From Streblospio benedicti (taxonomy: Eukaryota; Annelida; Polychaeta; Spionida; Spionidae): a DNA stretch of 64,000 bases. Both the position numbers and the translations under genes were made by a program. The notes under the pieces were generated by a model. It had not been told where the DNA came from, searched no databases, and saw nothing but the letters and a program-made list of their open reading frames with translations. This document shows, piece by piece, positions 1 to 13,289 of the stretch (its first letter is position 1; the number at the start of each line of letters is the position of its first letter). Location of the stretch: assembly GCA_019095985.1 (NCBI GenBank), contig CM032660.1, positions 52,872,898-52,936,897 on the forward strand, given 5' to 3'.

Positions 1-1798
1 AAATCAATTCAAATGGGTTATAGTTCTCGTCCTCATTTGCGATTCTTGATCCTCCCTTCCTATTTACGGACCTGTGGAGTAATATATCATATTATTGCAC
101 AAGTACTGATGTAAACTTTATGTATAATTAACAGTATTCAAATCTTATTGCGATGGCAAATAATTACATTTTGCAACATTTATTTATGTAGCACATGTAC
201 CGATTTTACCTAATGACATCTCATTTAATCTATCTCCTAGTGCTTTATTATTATGTCCGTAGAATCTCTCATAATGTGTATATATTTTACAAATTTCAGA
301 ATCATGTAAACCACGAAAATAACGATTTTAAAAATATCTTCATACTTTCAGTAGTTAGTTTTCTTCTCAATTTACAATTACACATCACGCAAAACAACAC
401 TTACACCTAAGTCTACAATCAAGCCTATCAGGCAGACATCGTATGGGCCTCGTGTGTTTCCGTAGATTCTATAGAATGTTTCGATGTTTGTATCATCATG
501 CGTGTATGCAATACATAATCTGCCCATGTGATACATTTGAAACCACCTGTAGCCAACAGTGTCGACGCGGTATTTTCACGGGATTTAATGTAAGCCACTT
601 GTGTGGGAGGCATAAGATGGGGTCTCATCAAAAGAACATATTGTTTGTACATTGTAATAAAATCTATATGGTTTAATGTTGACATTTCAGAGAAACCCCA
701 TAGCTAGCCCCAATTGCACACTTGAGCGGTTCTTTCCAAGCTTTGTGCCTAACAGGCGTGCAATGGTATATAATGAGAACAAATGCTAAGATAGCTCGAC
801 CAAATAACTTTTTAAACTTAGTATATTTGTGTCGTTTCATATCTACTGAAACATAGAATGGACTCTTTAAAATGAACAAGTATAGATTTAAAATAAATAA
901 GTGAATACAACGGTATATAAAACTGATCAAGTATAGAAGAAGAGTAGAAGTTGGTTTAAACATAATCTGATAATTGTTAGTAATTACATATCATTGTATG
1001 GTCAGAGGCTTAGTTTGGAAATTTAAAATTGAAGATAGACTATAAAGAATAATTTTGTTTGATTTATTAAAAGATTTTCCAACGTTTCCACGCGTTTCTG
1101 ATTCAGGGATATACATTTTTTACAATTATCATGAACTAGCCTAAAAATAATGACTAAACATTATATACAACATTATGAATAAAATTAAATAAAATAAAAT
1201 AAAATTCATTCTTAATGTTGTAACTTTATTGTTCAGTCATTGTTTTAGACTATTTGTTGCTTATCATAAAAAATGTATTTTTTGGAGGATACTCACGTGT
1301 TGAAACATTGGAAATATCCTTTGATAAACTAAAAGAAATTGATCTTCAAAGTCTATTTCATAATTTAAATTTCGAAATTACGTCTCCAACCACAGTCACT
1401 AACTAACAATCACCTGTTACTCCTAGCTAGCCGCATTGCGGTGTCTAGTCTTGTTGCTTGACATAGGAGGATCTAACAGAGATATGGATTAAAAGAGATG
1501 ATTGACAAGGGAAGGACTAATAGGTGATCAAGGACCACACGTCTCATGGTCAGCTGTAAGCTCAAGCTATGTAACTTAGGCTTAAACTGGTCAATGAACA
1601 TGGCTCCGTGATGACCTCAATGGTCTTTGGCTTAATAAATTATGTTCAGAATTAGCAGAAGGAGGGGGTTCATCTTTGGGTCGTCGGACTCCTCGTTTCC
1701 GTTTTTAGACGTTTTTTTACATGGTGTCTACAAGGTCTCCGGCAGCCAACGTTTTGATTGTCATTACAACATGTTGTTCACTACAACCCTGTAACGTG
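1..1798. other. AT-rich flank, no gene recognised
   Basis: This stretch lies downstream of the minus-strand lectin gene. I see only short frames without family resemblance and a simple (AAAAT)n run near 1178-1206. No RNA gene, element end or exon with flanking splice signals was recognised. Confidence 0.5.
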
Positions 1799-2486
1799 TC
1801 AATTTACCATGTGATTTGTTGAAATTAAAATGATACCTATATATGTGTATCCTTCAGCAACAACTTCACATATATTGATCATTTTGATATGATAAGGGAG
1901 TCCCGGATCTTTGAGCAGTTTGATAAATCTGCCCACCAATGGAGGCTCACAGGGAAAGGTCTTGACTCCTCCATGGGGAACTCCGGTCGAAATGTAAGCA
2001 CACAGAGAGAAGTCAGCATCTGTGCCACCCACAAGGATGGAGAGGTACTCGGACCGTTCCATATTATACCAATTGGAACCTAAAATTACCAGTTTGAAAA
2101 TCACACACTTGCTACATTATTTTATCCATGTGGATTTTGACCGTTAAAGATGAATTTCAATATTTCATATCGTGCATAAAATATATATTAATAAAGAGAG
2201 TAAGATTATGAAAGTAGGTTCAAAGTACCGCCTCTGTTGTAGATGGTGACGCTTTCAATGACGTACAATTCTGCCAGGTCCACCTGCCACCAGTCACGGG
2301 GAGCAAAATCAGGATCGGTGTGACAGCAGGATCCATGGTCTATATCAGGGTCTGTGTTTCCATCCAAGGCCAGCCCAGCATGAAATTGTACCCCATTCTC
2401 TTCATGGGTTCCTGATTGTGTTGCAATTTTCCCACCACTGATGTTGCCTACAAAAAATGCTCCATTTGAAACACAGGTGTGTCCTG
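1799..2486 (-). CDS. F-type lectin (fucolectin) domain exons
   Basis: Exon 3 carries ALDGNTDPDIDHGSCCHTD, then WWQVDLAELYVIESVTIYNR, the usual core of the fucolectin/tachylectin-4/pentraxin-like domain. Exon 4 carries FPCEPPLVGRFIKLL and INICEVVAEGY, matching the C-terminal 'C..PPL.GR.V.I..P.....L.LCEV' strand pair. The fucose motif of the family is H, about 24-26 residues, then RxD with a further Arg/Lys. Here the His (in CCHTD) and Arg (NRG) are present, but the Asp is replaced by Gly and the loop is altered (GGSNWYNMER), so canonical L-fucose binding is doubtful. The exon 3/4 junction splits one Gly codon (G|GT). Confidence 0.82.
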
Positions 2487-5400
2487 CTGCCATTCAAATG
2501 TTGAATTTAGTTTATATGTTCACTATTAATAATTCAGATGGAAGATTGGCTGGATTTAATAGTGAACAGTTATAGATGGTAGTGGTAAATGAGACTTCGG
2601 TTTGGGGACGAATGGAGAGTGTATTGTGCATTGAGTTATAATCGAAGGACTACTGGGATATATAGATAGAGAATGTGATAGTGATGTATGAAGAGAGAGT
2701 CGTGGTATCAAGAATCCCGTAGTACTAGGATTGTTTTGATATGATTCACTGTGTAATGTTAAGATTGAGATATTTGTAAGATGCTTATGTTTTTAAGTTG
2801 AAGTAGATGATGTAAACGGTACATTTCTCATTTATTGCATTTCGGATTTTTTTTAGTGAGGAGCCTATGAGCTCGAAGTTTAAATAAAATTACAAAGATT
2901 TATATGTTTAATTTTGGATTTGAATAGTAGAAGTGAATACGCAGATACCATGAGTGGCAATATGGCAAGTGTACAAACGACCATAACAATGTACTTTTAT
3001 TAAAAGGATTATGATGTGTATATTGGCACATCAGGCTTACTATGAATACTACATGCTCTCCGCACACTTCATATAAAAGAACACCTTGGTATATGGGTAG
3101 TCTATGGGTGTATAAAGTGAATGTGCTGAATAGTTGATATAAACCAGAAGCACATTAACCGTAAGCCCAGTGCACATAGCACACCTGCAATACAATTCCA
3201 ACTTTTTACTTTAGCACTTTCTTGTTGACATGACCAGTGATAAACACGAGTGATATCCCCTACTGGTTGTGGGGCAGGCGGTGCTGCTGTAGCCTGCGGG
3301 AACTGTGAGGGCACAGCCGGACCGCGGGCACGCTCCGGTCGTCTCGTCGCACACCTCAGTCTGGTCAGCGCAGCCACACGGCTTGGTGCAGTCAGGTCGC
3401 CGGCCGTAGACGCAGGCCACTGGAACTACAAAGTTTCTACTTTGGGAGGTCACTACTTTGTGAAAGGAAAAATAGATACGTCTGACGCTCATTAAAATAA
3501 TATATGCATTACTACACATACAAAACATTGCGTAGTCCGTGTTGCCATGTTCACAGGGGTTATAAGGGGTCTTGATATCCAATATCCCTTTTTTGCCCTT
3601 TTTCCATCATCCTTCTTTTGTGAGGCCTTTTTTTCCTTATCCCTCTTGTTGGGGGCCTTTTTTCCTTCATCCCAATAATTTTCGTCATCTCCCATTTTCA
3701 ATAGCTATTTTGAGCATTTGCCAACACAAAAGGTGTTCAATTACAATTAACAATTGATCCATTGAAATCTTAAGTTCATTTACATAGCATAAAAAGAGAG
3801 TGGAAGTGATACAAGAAGATTCATTAAAATAAGATCCATTCAAATTTATGACTCACATGGTCAAGGTATATTTTTCTATAACAATGAGTTTTTTTATCAC
3901 AACAAATGTGCTTCTCAGAAAATAATTGTACACAAGACGATAGACAATAATGGATGTTATTGTAACATTCCTTTACACCTTGTCTTCTGAAGGGAACATT
4001 TGATGTCAAGTCATATAAAAGCCCATTTTGTACAATGAGCATACACTAATCAGCACAAATACATCACAATTATGTAATACTAATCAAAATACCGGTAAAT
4101 ATCCTAATCTCCAATGACATTTAGCAAGGACAAATTTCATAAGTGATCCATGACATGTAATATCAGAAATACCTAAATAGAATCTTTAATAATGACAAAT
4201 ACATTTTAGAAAATTATAAGTTAGATCTAGACCAGGACCAGACGGGCTCCGCTCTCGCGGGCTGGGTCTGGCCTGGAAGGCAGGATCTATTTTGCAGGGG
4301 AGGGTGCGGGCTGAAAATCCGGTCGTTGATGGGACCACTGGCCCAAGCTGGGAGAGAGGAACATATGTGCGTGCCTGTGTGTGGACCAGCCAAAATAATC
4401 ATTCTGTGTGTTTGTTATAGGTTTTTCCTGGTTCCTGACGGTAGATATAGTTACTCATGTTGAGACTGGGTGTTGAGATTACAAGCGAAGGCCTGGTCCC
4501 ACCATGGTAAATGGGTGAGAGTGTGAGCAAATGTTAGTTAGATGTGGGATGGGACAATTGTAGCATTGTCACCATTGAGATAGTCAATTAACTCCCTTAA
4601 TCATGACATCATGATCGCCTGTACATCAGAGCTCACACTGGTCAACGTAGTTACGTGATGACGCCCTTACGTCCTCTTCAACGAGTTGGTCATGACGTCA
4701 CGATCAACAAGGTGGGTTAGCCATCAGTTTAGCTAGAGAAGTTGTAGCGACACCCACCCTCGGGGACCACCACCCTCGAATCTCGTAGATTTGGGGCCTT
4801 TTCTTGCTAGACTCACGGACTAATTAGGTGATCAAATCCTCGTGCATACGTGCCGTGGGTTTGCTGATCTCTTTAGGCCACACACTTGGCATGTGCCACG
4901 GTCTGAAGCCGTCACTCCCAGCGCAAGTGGGAATTTCTCCCCATGTTGAGGCTGTCACTCTGGTCCTGGGAAAGGCACATGTATGACAGTAGTGTGGGCC
5001 TCAGTCTCATTGGATTACAATACAAGGAGCGGAAGGCGGTGTAAGCACCTCCACACGTACCAGGAGCCGTATACACGCCTGGAAAGCTTACACAGGTATA
5101 TTTGATGTCCAGAATAGCTCAGTTGTTAGATGGCCTGCACTCAGCAAACTGCACTGTGTGAATTCGAACCCTTCAAAGATTTTTAGTTTTCGGAATGACG
5201 AGCTACACGCACTCTACTACTAATGAAATATTCAGTGACTATGTGAGTGCACATATTTATGTCATCTGGATGTTTTCTCTTGAAATAGAACATTATGTAA
5301 TTATAAGTTTTTCGTGGCATATGTGGTGTCCAGAATAGCTCAGTTGTTAGTGTCTGCACTCAGCAAACTGCACCGTGTGAGTTGATTGATTGATTGAATG

Positions 5401-7322
5401 ACATTCTTCATGAACTAATGTTCCTAGGATAGCACATGAAAGCGTGCATATATATGTAATACTTATTTCCGATGAGGTCATTTTTGTTTGGTAGACTAGG
5501 TAACCAACTGAGCCAAGGGTTTGTGGAGGGATCACACTAGCTATTGTTTTCAAACTAGGTGAGTTCTTTTACCTGCAGAGGTGTGGCTCTCCTTTACACG
5601 GGACACTCCTTTTAACGAGGCTTCCGAACCTCACGCTTGGTGTCGCCACCGTCTAGTAGTAACACTGTACGGTGGCGACACACTTTGGTGGATATCAGCA
5701 ATTCAGTGGCAGACGTACGACTTAATGGTTTTGGCGACACTAGGTCTGCCGTGACCGGGGCGCGAACTTGCGACGCAGGCAAATCATATTTTCAAAACCT
5801 TCGCTCTAACCACTGAACAACTGAGGACCACTTTCAAACCCTTCAAACATCTTTACTTTTTAGAATGACGAGGTACACGCACTCTACTACTAATTAAATA
5901 TTCAGTGACTATGTGAGTGCACATGTGTCATCTGAATGTTTCCTCTTGAAATAGAAAATTATATAATTATTATTTTCTTTGGCATAAGTGGTGTCAAGAA
6001 TAGCTCAGTCGTAAGAGAGTCTGCACTCAGCAAACTGCACTGTGTGAGTTCAAACCCTTCAAATATCTTTAATTTTCAGAATGACAAAGAACGCACACTC
6101 TAATTCTAATGAAATAGTCAGAGACTATGTGAGTCCAGGTATGTCATGTTAAAGTTTCCTCTTCAAAAAAATCACGATATCATTACCAAATACATCAAAT
6201 TGAACCAGTTTAGCTCATTTGGCTGCAATAACATCCCCATGAATGTTTGGTGGTGTGGGTTCGAATCCTGTGCACAATATATAGATTTGACCAGTTATGA
6301 AACGCATACACGCAGTAACTATAGAAATAGTATTGAGATAGCTTATGTATTAAGAATACATTACTACATTGTAATTACATTTTATACTATATTCTCTTTT
6401 TCGCTGCTTTATTCATCAAACAAATCAAATTGATAGAATATTCTACTAGTTTCGAGATCTTCAGTCGCTTTTAAAATAAAGGAGTGAAAAAGAGAATATA
6501 GTATAAAATGAGACCTTATGCTGCATACCAGGTACATTCAATTTTACAATTGTAACAACACATTCCTCAGTAACTAAATCGATAGCAAATCTCCTTACAT
6601 GTGAAAGAAAAGTATTTCACCATGTTCTAACCCCCCCCCTGCATCCATTTTACCAACGCAACAGAAGTTATTTCAGGACTTTATTCTTTTCATCATCATT
6701 ACAATTTTTTAATATGATTATAAACCATCAATAATTATGGTACATCGATAATTAAGTTTATTTTACGGTTTTCATAACAACCAGTTTTCATAACAAGTCT
6801 AAACTGGATAATCCGGCCTAAACATTTATATGTCTTTGTTATATCTGGTATAATTAGAATAATCAATATATACACACATGGTTGCTGATTGTGTACATAT
6901 TCTTGTCATAAATGATTACATTCATAAGTTATAAAAGCATTGTTTAATTAATTTGTATCATAATAAGTAAATGATGGATACTAAAATGCATACACAGATT
7001 TTAGATTGGGTAACTTCGTTTATGAATTTACCTAATACTAAAGTGGAAAAGAGCAAGTCTTACCTTTCTGTAAGGTGAGTTTGGATGATGTAGCATTTTC
7101 TATTTTCTCACAACCGTCGTCGTCTACGGTGAAGAATTTTCCCTCAGAAGACATCTGTTTTCGGGCACAACGGATCGCTTGGTACGACTGTTTATCGCCT
7201 TTTACACTTTTATTCAAAATGTACTTCGCCCTACGCACTTCACAACATGCTATATTCAAAGTTATGATTAAGCAAATAATGGTAAAAACGAATTTCATAT
7301 CTGGAACTCGTAGAATATCCAT
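1799..7322 (-). CDS. Secreted PAN-like/EGF-like/F-type lectin protein, 4 exons
   Basis: Predicted secreted fucose-lectin-type protein. Exons on the minus strand are 7322-7064, 3425-3264, 2486-2229 and 2079-1799 (TGA stop). All junctions are GT-AG, the phases agree (1/2 at each) and the total is 960 nt, giving 319 aa. Two starts are possible, 7322 or 7298; the second gives the sharper signal peptide (MKFVFTIICLIITLNIACC). Residues after it (IRCARKQMSSEGKFFTVDDD, then GCEKI) resemble a PAN/apple segment with one cysteine missing. Exon 2 is a cysteine-rich EGF-like repeat of the kind C-x6-C-x3-CxC with TGAC. Exons 3-4 form the F-type lectin (fucolectin, F5/8C-like) fold. Proteins of this type act outside the cell in glycan recognition and innate defence; that role is inferred from the family. 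No neighbour supports a pathway. Intron 1 is 3.6 kb and full of SINEs. Untranslated ends were not located. Confidence 0.8.
2487..3263. other. Lectin gene intron 2, nothing recognised
   Basis: Intron between the EGF-like exon and the first lectin exon. Apart from AT-rich sequence I see no coding segment, element ends or RNA gene. Confidence 0.5.
3426..5100. other. Lectin gene intron 1, first part
   Basis: Intron sequence. About 4210-4440 and 4820-5095 are GC-richer than their surroundings and look like old dispersed repeats, but I cannot name a family or see clear ends. The remainder shows nothing. Confidence 0.4.
5104..6140 (+). repeat. Array of three tRNA-derived SINE copies
   Basis: Three diverged copies of about 220 bp start near 5107, 5333 and 5993. 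Each opens with a tRNA-like head: an A-box-like AGAATAGCTCAGTTGTTAG, then CTGCACTCAGCAAACTGCAC, then a B-box-like GTTCGAACCC. A shared body follows (AATGACGAGCTACACGCACT, CAGTGACTATGTGAGTGCAC). These are the internal RNA polymerase III promoter boxes expected of tRNA-derived SINEs. The middle copy is split by a second SINE (about 5385-5833). The array sits in intron 1 of the lectin gene, opposite in strand to the gene. Confidence 0.72.
5385..5833 (-). repeat. tRNA-derived SINE inserted in another SINE
   Basis: Read on the minus strand, the insert begins TGGTCCTCAGTTGTTCAGTG followed by GTTAGAGCG (A box), with a B-box-like AGTTCGCGCCCCGG, and ends in a (CAAT)n tail at its low-coordinate end, as tRNA SINEs with simple-repeat tails do. 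Its body contains a hairpin at about 5639-5682 (GTGTCGCCACCGT paired with ACGGTGGCGACAC). It splits the B box of the middle copy of the surrounding SINE array, so it is younger than that array. Confidence 0.65.
6200..6295 (+). repeat. tRNA-like SINE head
   Basis: An A-box-like GTTTAGCTCATTTGGCTGC is followed 45 bp later by a good B box, GGGTTCGAATCC, in tRNA-like spacing. No acceptor-stem pairing was found, so this is taken as a SINE head of a different family from the one just upstream, not a working tRNA gene. Confidence 0.5.
6379..6510. repeat. Fold-back inverted repeat with about 35-bp arms
   Basis: The left arm (6379-6413, starting CATTTTATACTATATTCTCT) is nearly perfectly complementary to the right arm (about 6475-6510, ending AGAATATAGTATAAAATG). 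A loop of about 60 bp separates them. It lies in intron 1 of the lectin gene. This is probably a small MITE or fold-back element; no coding content. Confidence 0.6.
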
Positions 7323-10300
7323 AATATTCACGAATTGTTAATAAGAGAATTACTGAGAAGTTGAGTAGTGAGTTGACAGATTAGAATAAATGTTTGGTGC
7401 CGATTAACTTCCAATAGTCTAAAGTGACAAGCAACTGAAGCAAATCATAACGCTCTGCTTTTGATCTAATCCTCCTCAAATAGACTGCCCTGAGGGAATA
7501 AAAACAATAAAAATATCTTAATCTTATGTCTAACCCTGCCCCACCCCAATCTCCCCCACACCCACAAATAAAAAAAATGAAAAATACTTGAGTACATAAA
7601 TGTAGCGTTTGTTATAATTGAGTCAACCCAAATAAAAAGTGTGGCTAAGTAGGTACTCTTTGGCTCTTTTTTCACATCCTTCTTCTTGCATGTTTTTGTT
7701 CCTATCCCACTTTTCAGTCCTTTTTCTAAACCTTTCACAGAGATTGGCGATTGGATATTCAGCATGGCGATTCTTCTTTCAGTTGCAAAGAATCTTTTTC
7801 TTCAGTTTACCCAACACGTGAAAATTTCATTTACACTATTATTGTTAACACTAAGGTCTCTGTTTCTCTAGAATTTTTCTTTCAGACGCTCCCTCTGATG
7901 GAATTTATCAACAAAAAACAAAATAGTGCTCAATGACGTGAATATCAATTGACCAAGGTATTACCAGTGATTTTAATTCCATCAATTTTTTCCTTCCTTC
8001 CCTTTCAATTTATTTATATCGTTGTATTTCAATACTTTTCATCCTTGTTTTAGTCCATTTCCTCATAACATTCTCACCCTCTCCCACAGAACAACGTTAC
8101 TGTATAAATAATCTTGAAAGCAATGATCTATACTCCAAAACATGAAGGTCACAACTGACTGTAAACACCTTACCCAGAAATTAAGGAGATTGAATGTTTG
8201 ACAAACATTTAGCATATTCATTGTGCGGAATTCATTATAAACCAACAGTACTTGTCAGGTGTATTGACAAGAGCCATTTCAGAACTAGCTGCGACAAAAA
8301 TAGATTTGCTTTCAGAGCAGGTTGCCTTCCAAAAACTGGCAATGCCCCATTTTATTAGTTCATAAACATTTTACCATTTACCTTTACTTAGGCACTTTGA
8401 AAATTGAAATCAACAAATTCATTTCTTCAATATATGATAAAAATGAGTGTTATTAAACTGAAAATGTTATATTATTTTGTATACCAAGCTCACTTGAATG
8501 AAGAGTGACAAAGACAAAGAAAAAGTGCCCAATAGATCTCATTAATGGGCAGCGACACAGGCAAACGAATTCAACCTAAGAAACACAGACATATTACCAT
8601 TTTCCATGCAACTTATCATTCAGAATAACATCCAGCGTAATGTGAATAGTTGGTCTAATTTTGCCAACACACATCAATAAAATGTCACCATTTGACAAGT
8701 AGAGCGGGTTGCTGAGCGTTACAAGACCAAATGGTAATGCTGGGCACCTACAGAACGAGTTCAGATTATGAGTACAGTCCTCTATTACCTCCATACAAAT
8801 GGTGCTCCACAATAGCAATTTCGATTTTGAGCACTCTGCATTTTGTAACCGCCGTTACTTGGCCACCGATATTGCTATGGCTACTTATGCTATATCATTT
8901 TTAATTTGAATTGAATTTGAAATGCTGTAAAATGCTTTTGTAACACGCATTATGCGTTTGATTGGAGATTTTCTGAATAGTACTGCCTTAAGAAGGAAGC
9001 CTAATACATTTTCATCAAGTAGGAAAAAAATTCTCAGTCATGATTTTTACATCACTCGTTTACAAAAAATATAGCCCCACCACATAAACAATTTTATTTT
9101 TCTTTTTTTTTTTTTTTTTAATATTTTTTGAACAAAAAATGTTCAGTAATATTGGCATATCTTTAGGTACATAAATAGAAACAGTCAGCTACATGTCACG
9201 TACGTGAATTCTGTGGTTCTATCTTAGATTATTTATCAACGTCGCCCCAGCCTTCTTTTTCATTTTGTGACCTTGTATTCAAACAATTGATGAAAATTTT
9301 CTAACATCCATATTTGAGATTGTGTTTTCTTCTGTCATGAACGATATAACAATATGTACAAGATTTTACCAAGTTTATGCCATAATCCAATGTTGTCAAT
9401 CCATTTACAAAGTGTTGACACAACAAAGATGTTTATTCCATTGATTGGATGATAACTGTATCTACCACCTCTCTTTATAAAATGTTAATTCAACAGAAAA
9501 CTATTTATGCAATTTCTTGAAATCTCCAAATATTATGAAATTAATACGAAGTAGTACTTGCTGAAATGCTGAAATAAGGTCCAAGGTACAGTGCAACCTG
9601 TCTATGTGTGCACCCTTATATTTAGGGAGACCAGTATTGTATGGACACATTTCTCTTCTCCAATTACTGCAATGCCACATTAAAAACCTCTCTGTTCAGG
9701 ACATCTGCCTTACATGACAATTTTCATTTTTTTACAAAGGTATCCACATGGGATAGGTTCTACTGTATTTCATTGTACTACTTAATAAGCTTTAATAATC
9801 CCCCCAAACTATTTCACTTGAATAATACAGAAAGATCACAAGAGTGCAGTGAGGCATTAATAGTCTAATTTGAGGCTACCAACATTTCAATGAATCACAT
9901 ATTGTTTTGTTTGATTATCTGTTGGGTTTGATAATTATCATCCTCCAATTTTTGTATTGCTCTTTACATACTAGACAAAGTTAAATATATGTGCTTGTTC
10001 CTTGAATCAGCTTATCATGATACATATAATTTTATAATATTTTTTCATCAGTGTGATGTGATGTTTTCTGGAGTCTACCAAAAGTAGTCCGAATCTCCTT
10101 CATGAATATTCACACACATAATGAACTACTAATGAGCTGTGGAAAGGCCATTTTGTAATATCTGTCATAAAAGCTAGGATCATATTTGAAATTACTATTT
10201 TTGCATTAAAAGGATATATTTAAAAATTCTAAGGCTGGGGCGATTTAAAGAAATATCTCTCCTATACAAGAGGTGTGTTTCTATCTAATGACACACTATC

Positions 10301-13289
10301 AGTGGTTCAGTGTATTTACCTAAACATGTGGTTATTATTTCACAAAAAATGCCCTTTAAAAACATTTTTTTAAAAATTTCACTTCTGAAAAAAATGAGAA
10401 AAATTCTTAAATCATGTTTTACCAATGATTATGAAAATCATCCATATTAACTAAAATTAGAAAAGTAAAAAAATGTTCTGGGCTTCCCCCTTAAATTCTC
10501 AACAGTTGTTTTCTTCATAGCTGTATTTTGACTACCCGGTGGCACAAATGACCCCTACATACAGGCTTGAAGGCATTCTCTTGTACATTCAGCACCAATA
10601 ATATTTTTCTTTTATCAAGAAAACACTACTAGCAGATGGACCTGAGAACAAAAAAGTTCTTACACGAACAAACATTTTAACAGACAGTTGAAACCATACC
10701 ATGGAAAAAGAGTTGTTTTTTTTTTAGATGCATACATTTACACTTGCAGGAAACAATGGGTTGACATGTAGTTTAATCGTTCATCTACGATTCAAGACCA
10801 TTGAATTAGATGTCAAATCAAAGCCCATATGCCCCTTTTATTATATAGCTACAAAACAATACATTCCTACACGCACAACTTCATTTATGCCCCCTTAAGC
10901 AATGGCTAATCACTTACAAATGTTCCTGTGGCTGTACATGCGGTTGAAGCACTAACTAATTCATTGGGGTCCTTCCACCTGTCAATCAAAAAGCCTTGCC
11001 GTTTTATATGTTTTTTTATGAAGTAGAAACCCCTCTTCCGCATGACAACAGTGCATTTCTAACATTTGGACACTCTACATAAACTACTAGTTGGCGGAGG
11101 AATACAGAATACAGAACTACACTCATCCAAGGCGTGACTACGGATCGTACTTAGTTTTGGTTTTCACAGCTTATGTGGAACGTTTGAATTCTTCATTTCC
11201 AAGCAGCGTAGAAAAGCTGCGCATTCGTCTTTTTTGTTATTTGATTTTGAGACACATATTTACATGGGTATTTCTGGTGTATGTTATAAGACCATTTACA
11301 ACCGCATGTAATGCTATATCATTGAAAATGTATATTCTACATAGCAGTGATGGCTGTTACACTGATAAACTTTGGAAAATGAAGTAAATACATCTATTTG
11401 AGTCGTGTATTCTTCATAATAGTGAAGCTCCCAACTTTTGTCCAATCAGTGGCTGTCTGCAAATATGATTAAGACCGGTCTTTTGCCCATAACGTCGTCA
11501 TGCTAATTAAAATTCGATTGCACATTCATAATCATAACACAAAATTCCATCAGGACAGTACTTTCCACACGTTGTTTACGATAAATGATACTTGAAAATG
11601 ACCTGTAAATATTTAAAGTCCTGTTAGTCTACATCCACCCGGAACTCACATTGGCAAGTTTGAAGGTGGTGTTGCAGGGATATCTGAAACAATCATATAT
11701 TCAATGCACCATAGACTAAAATGGCAAATGAATATGATCGAATGTTACATCTCTTTATTCAATTAAGTGCACGTATATTATTTACGATCAGTATGTATAA
11801 GTATGCATAAGTAACTGATAAGCTCTCAGAGTTAAGATATGAAGGATACAATTCTATAGATCCGTTTGATGCAACTTTTAGGTTATTGAATGATGAAGAC
11901 AATTTCATTTGTCTGATTTCTTCCCATTACTGCAGCATAAGAAACTTTGAAACAAAAGCATGGGAGAAAGTGTCAACCAGGTTGTTTAATTCATTCATAT
12001 ACATTTATGTAATACCCTTTGTTGCAAACAGTTTTCACCATATTTGTATTTTCATTTTATATTTAAATTTGTATCCAATATTCTTATACATGTACAGTCT
12101 TGATGACGTAATAGTCCAGTATTATAACTATTCATGATGTTTTATCCAATGAGTCAATGGTAATACTATCTATTGTTATGAGTCTGCTCGACAGTTTACT
12201 ACAGTGTTCATACTGTTGATAAATTGTGTATATGTTAATGATCTGTTACTGACGTATAAGCCCTTACGGCTGGGTAGTTATCATAATGATTTTGTGAATT
12301 GCATGTTTATACTTGTATATAATTGATATCAAGGTTCGGTCCGAATGTTTACCTATTTAAAGAATAGTCATGCTAAAGAAAGTCATAATGAAAAGAAAAG
12401 AATCCACGGGCAAAGTCATTCGGCCATGGTAGCTGACCTTGTTTTTCCGCATCAGACTTCATTTGAAGATGAATGGTGACAGTGAATAGACGGACTTTTA
12501 ACCGTAAAAGTGGACAAGATCTCTCAGTCTGTTCAAGTGAGTAGATTTTGCAGTGTACATTAGCTAACATAATATCAACAATAGCGCACGTGCATGAATT
12601 TACATCATGTTGTATTGGCAGTAACAGTGCATACTGAAGTGTAGAGGAATATGATCACCTATCAAAGCAGATGTTATTTTGTTGCAGTCAAGGTGCACTC
12701 CCGTCAAAATTTAAATAGCCATTGAATGATGTTCTTTACGTGGCTCATTTGTGCCATTTCACGGCATAATTTACCTGCAGCCTCCACCTTTTTAAGTTGT
12801 GCGGCCGCAGGTTATTTGTGGCCTCAAAATTCTGAGGAATATGCTACATATAAGATTTGCACGTGGGCGTGGTGTGTTGGGGGCGGGCCGGGCTTTCTGC
12901 TTGTAGGAGAACTTTGAAACGCTCCAAAATGTCTGTTGGTTGTTGAGGGAATGAATAAAACGTGTTCGCGCGTGCATGACCCCGTACACGCCGCACATAG
13001 TGGATCTGTCCATGGAGTCTAGTACCAGGAGATCAGGCTTCCTGAGAGCTTTACAATGAGCCATCTTGGGCCTGAATCGGTTCATGCGTTCAAGAGATAA
13101 TTCATTAATGGATTTTTTTCCATTGTATAGTCGGCCCGTATATAGCAGCGCGTAGACTCGAGCGCATATAAAATGGTTTAAAATATGTCAGTTCACTGCT
13201 GTGCTCGTTTGGGTTGTTGTGTGAGTAAAATATTAGCAACAACGCTGTAGAATGTGAAGTTTTTCCATATACAGACATCTTGTTTAATG
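7323..13289. other. Intergenic region between lectin and ABCC genes
   Basis: About 6 kb without a recognisable exon. It holds poly-T near 9097-9120 and a possible weak element: CGCCCCAGCCTT at about 9243 and its complement AAGGCTGGGGCG at about 10232 are 1 kb apart and could be short terminal inverted repeats, though I see no target duplication. The short open frames have no family resemblance. Confidence 0.4.

Noticed and set aside
5104-6140. CRISPR-like array of repeats
   Set aside because: The repeated unit is about 220 bp with polymerase III boxes and diverged copies, in a eukaryotic intron; these are SINEs.
6200-6295. Functional tRNA gene
   Set aside because: A and B boxes are present but no complementary acceptor or anticodon stems were found; it fits a SINE head.
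12726-13085. Short frames at 12726-13085 on both strands as exons
   Set aside because: No conserved motif, no neighbouring exon in phase, and the two strands overlap each other.
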